Positions 63,921 through 64,000 of a DNA stretch of 64,000 bases are shown here, one piece after another. Made by a program: the position numbers and the translations under genes. The DNA is from Bacillus sp. SG-1. GTDB taxonomy: Bacteria; Bacillota; Bacilli; Bacillales; Bacillaceae_B. The stretch lies in NCBI RefSeq assembly GCF_000181495.1, contig NZ_ABCF01000004.1:56852-120851 (forward strand). Direction: 5' to 3'. Positions within the stretch are counted from its first letter, which is position 1; each line of letters begins with the position of its first letter. The notes under the pieces were generated by a model, which worked only from the letters and a program-made list of their open reading frames with translations, did not search any database and was not told where the DNA came from.

Positions 63921-64000
63921 TGTTGTCCTCCTGCATAAATAGTGACAAAAACATCCCTTGGCTTTACCCTCGATATACCAAGTTAAAACCAAGCTAAGAA

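Noticed and set aside
1..64000. tRNA, rRNA or well-known riboswitches
   Set aside because: I found no cloverleaf-like clusters, rRNA blocks or riboswitch cores by eye; a covariance-model scan would be needed to exclude short or divergent ones.

Overview
The window looks like chromosome from an endospore-forming Bacillaceae bacterium (Bacillus sensu lato, possibly near Mesobacillus or Cytobacillus; the genus is a guess). Supporting signs are a spoVIF-type sporulation gene, AGGAGG-type ribosome binding sites, many TTG/GTG starts, low-to-moderate GC, a Bacillaceae intergenic repeat and Bacillus-type transporters. I saw no rRNA, tRNA or CRISPR array.

Layout. 0-3.5 kb: spoVIF, a flavin disulfide-type oxidoreductase, a frameshifted osmC, and an HSD10-like short-chain dehydrogenase behind a clear sigma-54 promoter. 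3.5-5.3 kb: an IS1595-like element with a dead transposase, an apparently intact DUF2716 passenger gene and near-perfect 8-bp target duplication. 5.9-16.5 kb: a sigma-54 enhancer-binding activator (CBS-PAS-PAS-AAA+-HTH), then a second sigma-54 promoter driving three acyl-CoA ligases, an LCAD-type acyl-CoA dehydrogenase, a thiolase and a CaiB/BaiF CoA-transferase. This is probably one regulon for activation and beta-oxidation of an unidentified carboxylic acid. 16.8-20.3 kb: a BCCT transporter with an apparent ATT start, a helical protein of unknown role, and a decayed tyrosine recombinase.

21.5-31.5 kb, minus strand: an AT-rich catabolic island with a GntR/FCD regulator, an Ldh2-type dehydrogenase, an HpaI-like aldolase, a DapA-superfamily dehydratase/aldolase, an aldehyde dehydrogenase, a TctB-TctA-TctC solute transporter and a PGDH-type 2-hydroxyacid dehydrogenase. 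It has matching palindromic operators upstream of the regulator and of the operon. 32.4-35.35 kb: an IS21-family element whose left end is a mirror-image array of 22-bp repeats. 35.5-40.6 kb: a 930-residue ATPase-TPR-BTAD regulator divergent from a cupin dioxygenase-like gene, then an amidohydrolase.

40.7-49 kb is a graveyard: remnants of recombinases, a calcium-repeat protein, feoB and probably eutH. Among them are a cadA/ArsR metal-efflux pair (cadA has an in-frame TGA in its CxxC motif), a frameshifted Sco gene, BdbC/BdbD thiol oxidoreductases and a YnfA-family gene. 49-64 kb is ordinary core or accessory content: a GGDEF protein, a second BCCT transporter, a tRNA-dihydrouridine synthase, a glycerate module (GntP permease, glycerate kinase, CdaR regulator), an approximately 800-bp array of 51-bp tandem repeats, a PH-domain protein, a Staygreen-family protein, a secreted protein and an AgcS amino-acid symporter.

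The items that best repay a second look are the shared sigma-54/UAS architecture, the 51-bp tandem array, the BTAD-regulated cupin locus, the mirrored IS21 ends, the cadA TGA and the repeated ArsR-type operator.
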